Assembly (NCBI GenBank): GCA_021234155.1
Contig: JAJEKV010000033.1
Span: forward strand, 3,451,454-3,515,453
Source of the DNA: Isoetes taiwanensis
Taxonomy: Eukaryota > Streptophyta > Lycopodiopsida > Isoetales > Isoetaceae
Reading direction: 5' to 3'
Length of the DNA stretch: 64,000 nucleotides
Shown: positions 10,801 to 22,219 of the stretch, piece by piece
How the letters are laid out: each line of letters begins with the position of its first letter
Position numbering within the stretch: position 1 is the first letter of the stretch
Program-made: the position numbers and the translations under genes
The notes under the pieces: generated by a model
Seen by the model: only the letters and a program-made list of their open reading frames with translations
Databases searched by the model: none
Told to the model about the DNA's origin: nothing

Positions 10801-10945
10801 GGAGGACACACCAAAGAACCAGTATCCGCATCCTGCTCCTTACTCGCAACCACGGCCGTCCACACCTTACAAACCCCGCTCGCCAAGTCCGGGGCCCTCT
10901 CAGCAGAACTCTTATGGCCGCCAGGAAAAGAAGGTCACCTTCAGC

Positions 10946-11731
10946 ATGCCAGATAAACAGAACAATGTCGGTAAGGAAGTTCGGAACCTCTTACAATCTA
11001 TTCCCAAGGAGGCTCGAGAACAGCTCCGCTGGGATAAGGCATGCTATAGGTGTATGCGACCCGGGCACTTTATGCAGAATTGTCCTTATGTCACGCAGAC
11101 TGCCCAGCTGGCCATGGCCGACCTCGATTGGGACGATCTTGAGTCAACACTACCTGTCGAGGAGGAGGCTCCCGAGTACATTCACGGTGCGTCTCATATC
11201 CTTGCAGCTATAGAAACCGGCAATGCTGAAAGTCAGCCTGCTGTCATTTCCACCGTAGGTCAAGTAGACAGTAAGCCTTTTGTAATTCTTATGGATACCG
11301 GAAGTACACATAATTTTGCTTCTCCTAGAATGGCCCAGGTCTTACAGCTTGAAACCTTGAGGTCCCGACCGAGGCCTGTCACCCTAGCCAGTGGTAAGGT
11401 CAGACATACTCATGGCCGTCGCATCAATCTTAAGATGCAGTTGCCAGGTGCACCAGTTGCTTTGGGTGCCGAGTTAATGGATATTGGCAAATACGACCTC
11501 ATTGTTGGTATGGAATTCTTGGCATCTGCAAAAGCCAACATAGACTGCGAGAAACGGGAAGTTACCTTCAACGCAGCTAATGGCGCCCGCGTGACTATAA
11601 AAGGTGAACCATTCAACCCTATTATACAGTCTATGTCCATCCGGCAGTTAGATAAAGCTATACGCAAGGAAAAGCTCCTCTGCGTCATTAGACTTGCCTC
11701 CATTGAGTCGGTGCTAAGCAGAAGCAAGTAA
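10946..11731 (+). CDS. Zinc knuckle and aspartic protease, copy 2
   Basis: The frame gives 261 residues. An intact nucleocapsid knuckle [14 protein letters not shown] (C-x2-C-x4-H-x4-C) lies at about residues 34-47, then an acidic linker. The retropepsin active site [15 protein letters not shown] follows at about residues 111-125, and [13 protein letters not shown] at about 188-200. Unlike copy 1, the catalytic DTG is canonical. The start is uncertain because gag is frameshifted upstream. Confidence 0.85.
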   Translation: MPDKQNNVGKEVRNLLQSIPKEAREQLRWDKACYRCMRPGHFMQNCPYVTQTAQLAMADLDWDDLESTLPVEEEAPEYIHGASHILAAIETGNAESQPAVISTVGQVDSKPFVILMDTGSTHNFASPRMAQVLQLETLRSRPRPVTLASGKVRHTHGRRINLKMQLPGAPVALGAELMDIGKYDLIVGMEFLASAKANIDCEKREVTFNAANGARVTIKGEPFNPIIQSMSIRQLDKAIRKEKLLCVIRLASIESVLSRSK

Positions 11732-11739
11732 TCGATACC

Positions 11740-12507
11740 TTGCCAGAGGAGATTGCTGATCTTCTCCGAGAATTTGGTGATCTTTTTCCAGATGAGATCC
11801 AGAAGCTTCCTCCTTTTAGAGGAGTAGAATGTGAGATAGCTTTAGAGCCAGGTACTAAGCCTACCAGCAAGGCCCCGTACCGTATGAGTCCCCCAGAGTT
11901 GGCAGAGCTTAAGAAACAACTTCAGGAGTTACTAAACCTAGGTTTCATTCGACCTAGTGTTTCGCCCTTTGGCGCTCCTATTCTTTTTGTTAAGAAAAAG
12001 GATGGCTCCTTGAGGATGTGTATTGATTATCGACAACTCAACAAGCATACCATCAAGAATCACTATGCTTTGCCTAGAGCAGATGATCTAATGGACCAGT
12101 TGCAAGGGGCTAGGTATTTCTCAAAGATTGATCTACGCTCTGGATACCATCAAATAAGGATTAAAGAGGAGGACATCCATAAATCTGCTTTTCGCACTAG
12201 ATATGGGCATTATGAGTTTACAGTTATGCCTTTTGGATTAACTAATGCCCCAGCAACTTTCATGCGATTGATGAATGATGTCTTTCGACAATACTTGGAT
12301 GATTTTATTGTTATTTTCTTTGACGACATTCTCATCTATAGTAAGACCCTAGAGGAGCATGAGAAACATCTTAGATTGGCCCTACAAAAGCTAAGACGTC
12401 ATCAGCTCTTTGCCAAGTTCTCAAAGTGCAAGTTTGCCACTCAAAGGTCGATTATTTGGGCCATGTCATTTCGGCAGAGGGAATTGCTACAGATCCGGCA
12501 AAGATAG
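11740..12507 (+). CDS. Reverse transcriptase domain, copy 2
   Basis: [38 protein letters not shown] and the catalytic [11 protein letters not shown] box appear in order. The frame then slips near 12445: the true continuation [14 protein letters not shown] and [19 protein letters not shown] is in the frame 12426-12728. Apart from that indel the polymerase core looks complete, and it is close to copy 1 in sequence. Confidence 0.9.
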   Translation: MPEEIADLLREFGDLFPDEIQKLPPFRGVECEIALEPGTKPTSKAPYRMSPPELAELKKQLQELLNLGFIRPSVSPFGAPILFVKKKDGSLRMCIDYRQLNKHTIKNHYALPRADDLMDQLQGARYFSKIDLRSGYHQIRIKEEDIHKSAFRTRYGHYEFTVMPFGLTNAPATFMRLMNDVFRQYLDDFIVIFFDDILIYSKTLEEHEKHLRLALQKLRRHQLFAKFSKCKFATQRSIIWAMSFRQRELLQIRQR

Positions 12508-12728
12508 AGGCCGTAAGGGAATGGCCTATTCCAGGAAACGTTTCCGAAGTCCGAAGTTTCTTGGGATTAGCAGGGTATTATCGGAAATTTGTAAAGGATT
12601 TTGCAAAGATTGCGGCACCTCTTACAAATCTTACAAAGCATGAGAAAGTGAAGGATTGGATGGAACACTGGAAGGCAAAAGTTCAGGGGAGTTTCCAACA
12701 GCTCAGTTCTCACCTTGCCCGATCCTGA
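12426..12728 (+). pseudogene. RT thumb/connection after frameshift, copy 2
   Basis: It continues RT in a second frame from [13 protein letters not shown] through [20 protein letters not shown] and ends at a stop beside a further shift into RNase H near 12715. The two overlaps with neighbouring frames mark two small indels. Confidence 0.75.
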
Positions 12729-14097
12729 GAAGGATAAACTAGTGGCAACGGATGCCAGTAAGATTGCCACCGGTGGAGTCCTAATGCAGGAGGGGAGGGT
12801 TATTGCCTATGATTCCAAGAAAATGAATGAGACAGAGCAGCGATACCCTACCCATGATCAGGAATTGTTAGCCATTGTCCGTGCCCTGCGGATATGGAGA
12901 CACTACCTTCTTGGTAGGAGATTCCAGTTGGATACGAATCATCAAAGCCTCCGTTATTTATCCACCCAGCCGAATCTCAACCTCCGTCAGAGGAAATGGA
13001 TGGAATTCTTGGAGGAGTATGATTTTGAGATTATGTATAAACCTGGAAAGCACAATGTGGTTGCGGATGCGTTGTCACGCCATCCCTTGGTAACCCGAAC
13101 CCATTGTAATGCAATTTCTACACTCACCAGTGAGTTTGGGAAACAGATCGAACAGGCCTTGGCCACGGATCCCGAGTTCTGTGATGTCTGGGGTAGTTTG
13201 GCTAAGGAAGCTCGCACAGATAAGGAACGTGAAGCTTTCCGCTTATATAAGAAAGAAGGCAACTTGTTATATTACAAGGATAAGTTGTGTGTGCCTGAGA
13301 CTTCGGGAGTACGTAAGCTCATTCTCCATGATACACACAACAGCCCTATAGCTGGACACGCAGGTTTTATGAAGACCTACTTTAAGATTCGATCCAGCTA
13401 TTTCTGGCCTTCTATGAAAAAGGACATTGCCAGGTACATTAAGCAGTGTCAGGTATGTCAGCAAACCAAAGCTGAGCAGCTAAGGATTCCAGGCGAGTTG
13501 CAACCTCTGGATGTTCCCAACGCTAAATGGGAAGTGATAACCATGGATTTCATTGTGGGCCTTCCACGTACTCTCCGTGGATATGATCCCTTAATGGTGG
13601 TAGTCGACAAATTGTCGAAAATGGCTCATTTCTTGCCATGTCGTACCACGGATACAGCCTTCGATACTGCTCTGCTATTTGCCAAGGAGATCTTCAGACT
13701 ACACGGAATGCCACGAGTTATTATATCCGACAGGGATCCCAAATTCGTAAGTGCATTTTGGAAAGATTTCTTTGCCACCATCCAGACTAAGCTTGCTATG
13801 AGTACGGCATATCATCCTCAAACAGATGGTCAGACAGAGCGTACCAATCGCATTATAGAGGATATGCTAAGAAGTTATGTGTGGAGTAAGCAATCACAAT
13901 GGGCTGACTATATCTATCTGGTCGAGTTTGCCTACAACAGCATGAAACAGGAGTCTTCCAGAATGTCTCCCTTTATGATAAATTATGGGTATCAATGTCT
14001 TACTCCAGACACCTGGCATAACCCCGTTTCTAAAGTGGAGGTTTCTCAACAACTCCTCTTGGAGATGCAAGCTTTAGTCGAAGAAGTTACTTATTAG
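12715..14097 (+). CDS. RNase H and integrase, copy 2
   Basis: The 460-residue frame starts with the RNase H lead-in [20 protein letters not shown], followed by [20 protein letters not shown]. The integrase HHCC finger is intact (H-H then CQVCQQ). The catalytic acids are visible as D in [10 protein letters not shown] in [10 protein letters not shown] and E in [14 protein letters not shown]. It ends prematurely at TAG 14095-14097 after LVEEVTY, where copy 1 reads on into [11 protein letters not shown], so one indel breaks the C-terminus. Confidence 0.9.
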   Translation: MPDPEKDKLVATDASKIATGGVLMQEGRVIAYDSKKMNETEQRYPTHDQELLAIVRALRIWRHYLLGRRFQLDTNHQSLRYLSTQPNLNLRQRKWMEFLEEYDFEIMYKPGKHNVVADALSRHPLVTRTHCNAISTLTSEFGKQIEQALATDPEFCDVWGSLAKEARTDKEREAFRLYKKEGNLLYYKDKLCVPETSGVRKLILHDTHNSPIAGHAGFMKTYFKIRSSYFWPSMKKDIARYIKQCQVCQQTKAEQLRIPGELQPLDVPNAKWEVITMDFIVGLPRTLRGYDPLMVVVDKLSKMAHFLPCRTTDTAFDTALLFAKEIFRLHGMPRVIISDRDPKFVSAFWKDFFATIQTKLAMSTAYHPQTDGQTERTNRIIEDMLRSYVWSKQSQWADYIYLVEFAYNSMKQESSRMSPFMINYGYQCLTPDTWHNPVSKVEVSQQLLLEMQALVEEVTY

Positions 14098-14661
14098 CCG
14101 CACGCAGTCGTCAGAAGAGTGTCACTGATAAGCACAGAACCCCACGCGTTTTCCAGGTGGGTGAATCAGTTTGGCTTAAGATTAAGGTAAAACAAGCCAA
14201 GCTTAAGATTGGCAACTGCAAGAAGTTGGCACCCAGATGGGCTGGACCGTTCAAAATTATTGAACGTGTTGGAGAGCAGGCATATCGCTTGGATTTGCCG
14301 CCCCGCTTGAAGATCCACAAAGTCTTTCACGTGACTGAAACAACACACCCCTGATCCAGAGGAGGTTTTGGATACCCCAACCCTCCTAGAAATGACAGAG
14401 GAGCAGCTGGAGATAGTGCCTGAAGCTCTTCTTGATCGAGCTTATAAACAAACCAGAAGGACTCAAATGTTGCAATACTTGGTTAAGTGGAAGCACTTAC
14501 CAGTTGAGGATGCTACTTGGGTGATGAAGATAGACCTTGAGAAGCACTATCCGGACTTCATGCGGGAATCCCAAGGCCGCACCATCAACGATGCTATCAA
14601 CCCCGCAGCCGGCGGTAAGCTTAGAAGCTTGATTGCCAAGAGTAACACTCTAGAGGGGTAG
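14098..14661 (+). pseudogene. Integrase C-terminus and chromodomain, copy 2
   Basis: Two frames carry this part. 14157-14354 gives VGESVWLKIKVKQAK, LAPRWAGPFKIIER and KIHKVFHV (GPY/F module). 14368-14661 gives MLQYLVKWKHLPVEDATWVM, a chromodomain, then a basic tail and TAG at 14659-14661. Two indels separate them from the integrase core and from each other. Confidence 0.8.
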
Positions 14662-15251
14662 ATGCATCATAAATAATAATAGTTACCGACGATGAGATCA
14701 CCTTTGTGTTCTCTAGGACGTGGTGTACTGTCAATGTTGACCCGACCACGACTTGCTTGGAAAGCATATAGTTAATGGGCTGCGTCCATCTCGGCTATAA
14801 TGGGAACTTGACTATTCCCTATGCTGCAATGAATTGCAAACCATAGACATGATAGATTCCCTAGTAAACAGGATTTTCTTTTTATTATAAGGGGGTGGTC
14901 CCTTCAACCACAATCTAATTATATATACTGATATACTAACATGTGCAGGCCAGTGAACAGTACGTGACCTGCCCATGTTAGAGGGTTGCTGATGGCCCGA
15001 TTTCTTCAGTTTTATTTTGTCTACACGTCTTGTTTTGTTGTTACTCTGATGTGGGTATTGGACTTAGGTCCTTGAACTTTTTGATTATAATAATCATGTG
15101 AAATGCACCTCGATGCTTAAACTGTTTTAAACTTTAAAGTTTTAATATATTACCTTCGGAAATAAGGAATTATCTTCCTTCATAATGTGACTTCCTATAT
15201 TTGTATCTAACCCCAATGCCGAGGACAGCATTAATTCTAAGGGGAGGAGAA
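14662..15251 (+). other. Pol-LTR spacer and purine tract, copy 2
   Basis: No coding is seen. The end (about 15238-15251) is the purine run aaggggaggagaa, the likely polypurine tract that primes plus-strand DNA. The remainder is AT-rich with no recognised motif. Confidence 0.6.
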
Positions 15252-16484
15252 TGTGACGTTCTAAGTATTTATACGCTATACGTATGAATACATTGACACG
15301 TCACCTAGTATAGATACGCCACCATGGGGTATGGTAACCTAGGGGGTGACCTAAAAGGGATTAAATTAGCTATGCTAATTTAATCATTAAGGATAATAAC
15401 CTATGATTAAGGAAATTAATATTTAAGAAGGATAATTAAGCTAATTATGGTTTGGGAAGGCGCCACCTGGCCAAACTCGATTGGCCAGCATGGTGATTAC
15501 TAATTGGATCCATTAAGGTGGATCACCACCCCCATATCAACCATAATCGAACCAGTTGAGCGCCCAAGGAGCAGTTGAGCGCCCAAGGATTGTTGCTGAC
15601 TCCACAAATCACTGAACAACCACTAGCTGTCGCTGCCACACTACTTACAGCTTTATGGAAGCACCCCACGATAACGGTTCCAGCCGAAACACGGGTTAGT
15701 AGTAGTTTAGCTTGTGAATTGTAGGATAGCCGAAACACGGGTCTGACACTCCCTGGGTGTAGAGGTGTGATCCGTATGGAGCATCTTGCACTTTGAGTAG
15801 ATTTAGGGTGAGTAAGTTGGGTACGGATGCGGGGGTCGCTGATGCGGCACGTATTCTCTAGCTCACCCACGGAACCACTGTGATCCTGGAAGGGGACGCT
15901 TCCCTAACCTGCCTCATCGGACCGGGGCGTCATGGACCCTGGAGTAGGCTCAAAAAGGGTGATACCTTGAGTATGCGTCTCCGGAAGGCTATAGCGAAGC
16001 CATAGCATGGATCGACCCATCTGCAAAGTGTGCACAGGAGGGGCGGATGGAGTGGACAACCCTAGCCGATGTTCTATGCCAGCCAACGCCATGCCAAGAC
16101 TCGGTCTGCTGATCTCTTGAGACCTAGCCGTCAGTCGATCCTCACTGGAGTCTGAGCCGGGGTAGGACCTGGGGGTTGGGGTGTTTTCTTAGGCTTAGAT
16201 GCATATTTTTTGCCGTTGCTACTTGGATGGATGTGCCACCCTTCGTGGTGGATATTTATATATAATTTATGCTGCGTGCTAACCCTTGTATTCATGCTTC
16301 CGCGACGTAGGAGCCCATCGAAGGCGTGGGCCGAATGACACCTCCGTGTCCTTCACTCGAGCATCTCTACGTAGATGGCCCGGGTCAGACGGAGGGCCCT
16401 GTTCCTGGCGAGATGGTTGCCATGGGAGGGGAAAGTCCCCGTATGTATACGGCCGGGGGTCGTATATATTCAGGGAGCGTCACA
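15252..16484 (+). repeat. 3' LTR of gypsy copy 2
   Basis: It starts TGTGACGTTC directly after the purine tract and ends GGGAGCGTCACA. The ends are partly complementary, TG...CA. Similarity to 8609-10175 in matching order supports LTR identity. No 5' partner exists in the window, so age cannot be estimated from LTR divergence. Confidence 0.8.
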
Positions 16485-18084
16485 CTTCCTTACGCCTCTG
16501 CAACTGCAACTGACCCATTCACCATATATAATAGGTCTGCTTAAGTTCAAGATAAAAAATTACATGCATGACACAGGCACAATTTTAACTTTGAAGTTGC
16601 CTTTGAGAGTTGATTCCTGGCTCGCCGGAAAAGCTCCTGCCTCCCATAACAGCTCCCTAAGCTGATCGGATATTTATGTCCTGTTTTAGCAGACGGCAGG
16701 AAATTGAACCCTGCTCTGAGCACCAGCTACCACTTCAAGAAAAGCTGTAGGCCAATGCAAGAGGGTTAGAATGAATCAGAAGTAGAATAAAACTTAAAGA
16801 AGAAGAACAAAGATGTAGGAAAAAGAAAACATAATCGATCTTCTAGCCCAGACCTGCCTCTGTTCTTATCGTTTCTGTGAGCAAGTAGATGAAGCAGAAA
16901 CAAATGAGGTGAGGTCTCACTGGATTTGCCCGATCTGTGAGGGAAAATGTCCCCGTTGCTCCAAGCTCCAACATTAATGCTGCTTGATCGTTGCCCTAGC
17001 TTGATCGCCCTTGCACTGGTTTGATCTGCATCGTGATTTAGGCATAACATCTTCCGCCTAAAGCCTTGTTATTCTTTTAAACAAAGAAATCGTAAACCCA
17101 AACCTATAGACTGAATTTTTGAATCCATTCCTAAGCCTCTTAGATCACCACCTGTAAGCACGCATGATGTTGCCAAAAATAAACACGGATCGGGTAAGGC
17201 GTGCACAGATAGCAGAAATGTGAATCTCATATGGATTCCAATTTTTGGAAAGTAGGGAATTTTTTTTGACAACCAAAACCCTTAAAACCTTAGCAAAATG
17301 ATAATAAAAAAAAACCAAAAAAATTTTCGGCCAAACTGGAAAATCCTAAATTAACAAGATAGATATAAACATGTAGATTGACTATTTCAAATAACCATAT
17401 TATTATTTGGCTTTGTTTAATTGAAGGGAATGCCAAAAAATGCACAGATACGATATTTGGTACATGCCTTCAAGTCCAATATAGAACTCCATTTCCATAT
17501 GGCAAAATTCTCAAAATGTCGTGCAACCTTCAAAGTTCTTCCCTTCAACTATTCTAGAATCTGTTTTTGGTATTGGTGGGAATGAAATTTCAACTACCCC
17601 AGAAATCCTTGATGGTGATTTGAAACAATTTACTAACATGTCCCATGATACATCGATGCCTTTGTAAGCGAACAAACTAACACATGTTCCAACTATAAAA
17701 GGCAAGCCCTCAGCTCGTTCATGTGTTTTATAGTCAATTAGTTCAAGATGTTAGAGCATCCATTCAAATCTGAAAACTTGTGGAAGAGAGTTTTAGAAAC
17801 CAAATTGCAAGTTCTTCGAAACCAACAACTTGAGAATTTTGAAATGATCCAGCATATCATAAAAAGGCAAAAAGGCAAAAGATCATAGAGAAACAAAACG
17901 GTTTGCCTAACAATGATGGATGGATCTTAGTTTTTATTAGTTCTACTTTCTTCTGAGTTATTTTAGGTTGCCTATTCTGTTTGCCTCTTCTAGGTGTAAT
18001 TTCGATAGAAATTGTAGAGTTTTAACGTTGTCGTTTTGCAAGAATACAGGGTCGTTATCATCATCAAGACTTCTCTTGCTAACT
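16485..18084. other. No gene recognised
   Basis: The stretch is AT-rich with stops in all frames. The only frames of 60-95 codons lack recognisable motifs. It follows the copy 2 LTR and precedes (on the plus strand) the antisense gag remnant, so part of it may be pol-side debris of that older element; I could not identify protease or RT. Confidence 0.4.
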
Positions 18085-19121
18085 TCATGCTCTTACTTTG
18101 GTAGGTTTTCTAATATTTATGGATGGCTTTAGCTCCATTGATATTTTTTCATGGATAGCTTGATCTCCATTAATATTTTTTGGTTCTTTCTTTAGGGCAT
18201 TGTTCGTACTGACTTTATCAGGTGGAATATATCTTATTTCATGTGTGGGAGGAGTCTGAGAAACGGCGGCCAGTCGTCGAGAGACTCCTACTACTTGGAC
18301 AAGACCTTGAAGTTTTTCGACTAATTTGAGCACTTCTTGAAACATTCACGAGCAATATGTCCAGCCCCACCGCAAATAAGACAAAGATTAGCCTCCCTCT
18401 GATGCCGCTTCTCAGAAATAGATAAGGGTCCTTGAACCACATGATCAATCTGCATAGGCTCAGGTCAAGACATGTTGGACTCTCTAGTTGAAATCGGGGC
18501 AAGCGTATCTCCAGGCACTCGTGGTACTTTGAACACCTGAATGTCTTTCTTGCTTACATTCGAAGAGCTGATTATCACAGTGAACTGGAAATTTTATAGC
18601 TTGGGATTCTCCATGGTCAGCAACATATCCTTGACATCCTCATGAAGTCCTCTCCGAAACAATCACATAAAGTAGCATCATCCCAGGGCAGTGTCAATTG
18701 CAATTTGACAAGATTTAGATGCATAAATTGAAGCTAAACGATAGTTTTGCCTGAGATTGCTGAGTTTTATAACCATTCTGCGCTGATGATCTGTATCTCC
18801 AAAGCATGCCTCGAGCTCCACAGTGAAAGCAGCAAAATCTTGCAGCTCTGAAGCCCCTTTCTCAAACAAAGAAGCAAACCAACTTAGAGCTGATCTGTGA
18901 GAAGAGAACCAATTAATCCAACTTGTTTCTGGACCATGGGATATCTATGAGGATGGAGTTGAATGACAAGCTGGATCTGATTCAAAAAACTACAAAGTTT
19001 AGGCTCTGATGGCCTCAATCCAGAGTTAGACGCAGATTCATGCAAACAACCCGTTCTCTGAGCTTCTTATTGGCATACTTGAACAAGTTGCTGGATCAAC
19101 TATGGAAGAAATATCCTCCAT
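18085..19121 (-). pseudogene. Antisense gypsy gag remnant with zinc knuckle
   Basis: Reading the minus strand from an ATG at 19121, pieces in different frames give LRPSEPKLCSFLNQIQL and HPHRYP, then ELQDFAAFTVELEACFGD followed by KLSNLRQ. These are hallmarks of the Ty3-type capsid domain. Further on, LCLICGGAGHIARECF (about 18349-18396) is a C-x2-C-x4-H-x4-C knuckle. At least three frameshifts or stops break it. It is a different lineage from copies 1 and 2 and lies in the opposite orientation. Confidence 0.75.
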
Positions 19122-19500
19122 AGAGATAATTACCACCAAATATGGATAAATAAATGCTTAGGATCAGAGCAGGTAAGAACCAGTAAGGGATTTCGGTTCA
19201 AACTGTCATGACAAAACTAAGGAAAGTATATGGAAAATACTTGGTAAATATGCAAGGAATATGTAGAAATATGATATATAATCAAGAATCAAGAATACAA
19301 TGGCATGAAGACAAGCAGGAACATCTGACAGATGGCTAGAAGGCTCAAGACTAGCGTTGAACTGGAATGGTTCGACAAGAACGAGGCTCTTGTATATATA
19401 TCTAGTCCAATGGTTTGGATTGTGCCACTTAATTTAGTGGACGAGATCGTGCCATGTCATACCTGATCATGGAACAAAGGAATATTGAACATCTAGCATA
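19122..19500 (-). promoter_or_regulatory. Probable leader or 5' LTR part of the antisense element
   Basis: Directly upstream of the antisense gag start, the minus strand carries a TATATATA-type box (near 19392-19401) followed by transcribed-looking sequence, as in an LTR promoter. Neither LTR boundary nor a primer-binding site could be set with confidence. Confidence 0.35.
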
Positions 19501-20950
19501 ATAGATCCGCTTGTGCTGCATCATTTTACCAATATCAAAGCCCTAAAATCCTACTTATGCGCAGATTGAAGCAGTAAATGCTAAAATGCAGCACGAATCC
19601 ACTTGTGCTGCATCTTTTCAACCACTATTTTGTCCAAAACCACTCTTCGCTCCATACCTAATATGTATCAACATGCACCAAAAAAAAGGAACATGCAAAT
19701 AGAGAAAGACCCGCAACCACAAGATTTGCCATCTTCTTTAAAATCAATGGCTAACAAAGGGTGCACTATAGAAATACTTAGTACATCCATTGTGTATACA
19801 TCGACTAAATCATATAAAAAACTTATGAAAAAGAACATACAAAAATACAAAGGGAACCCCTGTTATTATGCTAGATATTCACATAAGTTAAAACAGGGCA
19901 CCATTGAAGGCAATGTTTCATGTGAACCCAGGTAAAGTAGTCCCAAACAAATACTTTTGTCCAAAAACTAACCATTGACAAAATCCAAAGAAAACATGAA
20001 CCCAGATAAGGTTCCAAAATGAGCTTTTATATGATTTTTGTCAATGGTAGGGCGAAGAAGGGGAGAATTTTTTAGGGGATTTTTTGGCGTAGGTTCAAGA
20101 ATAGAAAGCGTTGTCGCAATAAGAAGGCTTAGCTGGGTGATGAACGTGGCTGGATTTGGCATGCGCCTTCCTAGTCCGGTGTTCGGTTCACCTAACAGGC
20201 ATGTGCGATGCCTACTTCGGCTCCAGGAAGTTGGGGAGCTGCTATATAAATGTGAATCTTGATGGAGACGTTCTCATAGCATTATCTCAATGCTTCTGGC
20301 ACATCTTCAACAGGTTTGCAGTGACAAGAGGTCCTTTATCTAGTCATGTGGATTAGTGCTTGCCTGAGTCTGAGATGGAATTGCATGTGTCAAGAGTTTA
20401 AAGAAATTTCTGTGCATATTCAAGAAGGAATACATCTCTGATTCCAGCTATGTGGCATGTGGATTGATCGAAGGCTCCTCAGGTGTGCTGTTTGATTGCT
20501 TGATGGTGGAACGTTTCTTCCCTAGTCCGTATTTTCTGTGCTGAAGATGGTACAGACACACCAGTCATTTATTGCATCAACAAATTTGCTTCAAAAGTAC
20601 ATCGGTTGTGGAACAATGGTTCCTATTACTATGCTATAGGTGGAGAACTAGGTAGGCTTTGCAATCATGCTGCTTTTTGTACATATGGCCTCCTCAAGGG
20701 CTTTTTTTTGCTGAAAGGTCTCTTTAAGAAGTTTATTTCTTATACGTCACCTTCCTTCTGTGGACAGGGTTTTCTTTTATAAGTGGCTTCTTCAAGAAGT
20801 TTGTTTCATTTGCATGTAGGGGTTTTATCCCAACAGTGACATCTGGCTATGAAAAAATGGCTGGTTATCGGATGTATTGTCGTGTAGTTGTCATTGCTGA
20901 TATCTCATGTAATGGCGAATATATTCTCATGTAATAGTCAATGTATTCAT
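19501..20950. other. No gene recognised
   Basis: Frames such as 19603-19935 and 20038-20262 have no recognisable domain. A 44-bp block (19943-19986) recurs near the peptide deformylase start and is listed separately. Confidence 0.4.
19943..19986 (+). repeat. 44-bp direct repeat, copy A
   Basis: It matches 22101-22144 at 43 of 44 positions (one C/T difference). It starts ccaaacaaata and ends gacaaaatcc. The second copy sits about 75 bp before the peptide deformylase ATG. Confidence 0.9.
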
Positions 20951-21023
20951 TAACTCATTTCTGCTTTTCGAGTTTATGCTCTTAGTTGTTCAATGGTTAT
21001 ATGCATTGTATTCCACAATTGTC

Positions 21024-21122
21024 TACATACATACATACATACATACATACATACATACATACATACATACATACATACATACATACATACATACATACAT
21101 ACATACATACATACATACATAC
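21024..21122 (+). repeat. TACA microsatellite, about 25 units
   Basis: The run is uninterrupted, about 99 bp. The long minus-strand reading frame of repeated MYVC across it is an artefact of the tetranucleotide. Confidence 0.98.
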
Positions 21123-21193
21123 GCAAGGGAGCGCCTCTCTCTATAGGGTCTGATGTGTAAATTCGTGGTGCATGATTTGGGATATTCATAGGA

Positions 21194-21262
21194 ATATCTC
21201 TGGATCCAATATCCAGATATCTTTGGATCTAATATCCAGATATCTCTGGATCTAATATCCAG
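21194..21262 (+). repeat. Three 23-bp units with internal dyad
   Basis: Three consecutive units begin atatctctggatc or a one-base variant and end aatatccag. Each contains ctggat...atccag, so each unit can fold on itself. It lies 70 bp after the microsatellite. Confidence 0.9.
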
Positions 21263-22219
21263 AGTGTGCCTGCTATAGAAGATTCCCATCAGTTTTTTAA
21301 AGGTTGGGGAGGTTTCTTAATATTTTTTGTTTTTGTTAGGTGTAGGTCCGAAGTTTTATTTTTAGAGAGTCACATGGGCTTCCTTTCTTGGCAGAACCTA
21401 ACTTTCTTGCACAGCGATGGCGGCAGAACCTAATTTTCTTACAGGGCAACGATAGAAGGAGAGGGCAACGAATTTGTTGAAGAGGAAGGATTGTGTGGCA
21501 ACGGTTTTATCGGGGTTCTACTCCCCGGCCTCCCTCCATGTGCTTACAAAATTTTGTTTTTCTCTGTTTCTCCTTCGCTCAGACCGTAGTTTAGCTATAA
21601 TTTCTGACATGTGCTTCAAAAGCTTACAAAAGGTTGAAGAATTTCTTCTGTTTAATCCACTTTAGTGCTTGATTGATAGAAACGCTGTGCATGTATAGCC
21701 AGATGCTCTCTCTGCTCCGTGCTCTTGTTTGTGCCTCAAAAGCTTACAGTCTGGAGCCAGAGCAGAAAGAATCGATCATTCAGCTTTCATTCCTCTTCCA
21801 TTTCTGTTCATCCTTGAAGATTTGTGTGCATCCACTTCTGTTGTTGCTTCTACCTCTGAGTCTCGTTGTTGGGTTATGGCCATTGCATGTGCTGTAGCTG
21901 CCACTGCATGTGATTTAGCTGCATGTGCTTCGTTGCCGAAGCTTATCAGGTTTAGGCTCTGGCTTGATCGAACCGCTGACCTGTGCATGTATTTGCACAT
22001 TTTGGTGTATTCATTGTTTATGTGTGACAATTCAATGGTTTAACAATGGTTACAACTTTTAAAAAATACAAAAGGTTGCATTTAGACGATAGTAAGATAG
22101 CCAAACAAATATTTTTGTCCAAAAACTAACCATTGACAAAATCCCAAGACAGGAACACTTCTTGTGTTTTCCAATTTCGTGGATCCTATTTTTTTCATAA
22201 ATAAAAAAACAGAACGGCT
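21263..22219. other. Region upstream of PDF1B, no gene recognised
   Basis: Several frames of 60-105 codons overlap on both strands but carry no recognised motif, and the sequence holds diverged internal repeats (for example the CTCAAAAGCTTACA block near 21615 and 21737). The last 120 bp should include the PDF1B promoter and leader. I see no clear TATA box. Confidence 0.4.
22101..22144 (+). repeat. 44-bp direct repeat, copy B
   Basis: It is the partner of 19943-19986 and ends 75 bp before the PDF1B start codon, so it may lie in that gene's promoter or leader. Confidence 0.9.

Larger units (their letters stand above)
10380..16484 (+). mobile_element. Ty3/gypsy chromovirus copy 2, 5'-truncated
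   Basis: Gag starts in mid-capsid at the fold-back junction, so the 5' LTR, leader and gag N-terminus are missing. The order is capsid (10380-10800), zinc knuckle and protease (10946-11731), RT (11740-12728 with one frameshift), RNase H and integrase (12715-14097), integrase C-terminus and chromodomain (14098-14661), spacer, purine tract and LTR (15252-16484). Only a handful of frameshifts or stops separate the domains, so it is younger than copy 1. Codon and residue differences show the two to be different families of one lineage. Confidence 0.88.

Noticed and set aside
20974-21289. Minus-strand frames with MYVC repeated many times
   Set aside because: They are read-throughs of the TACA microsatellite and have no other coding features.
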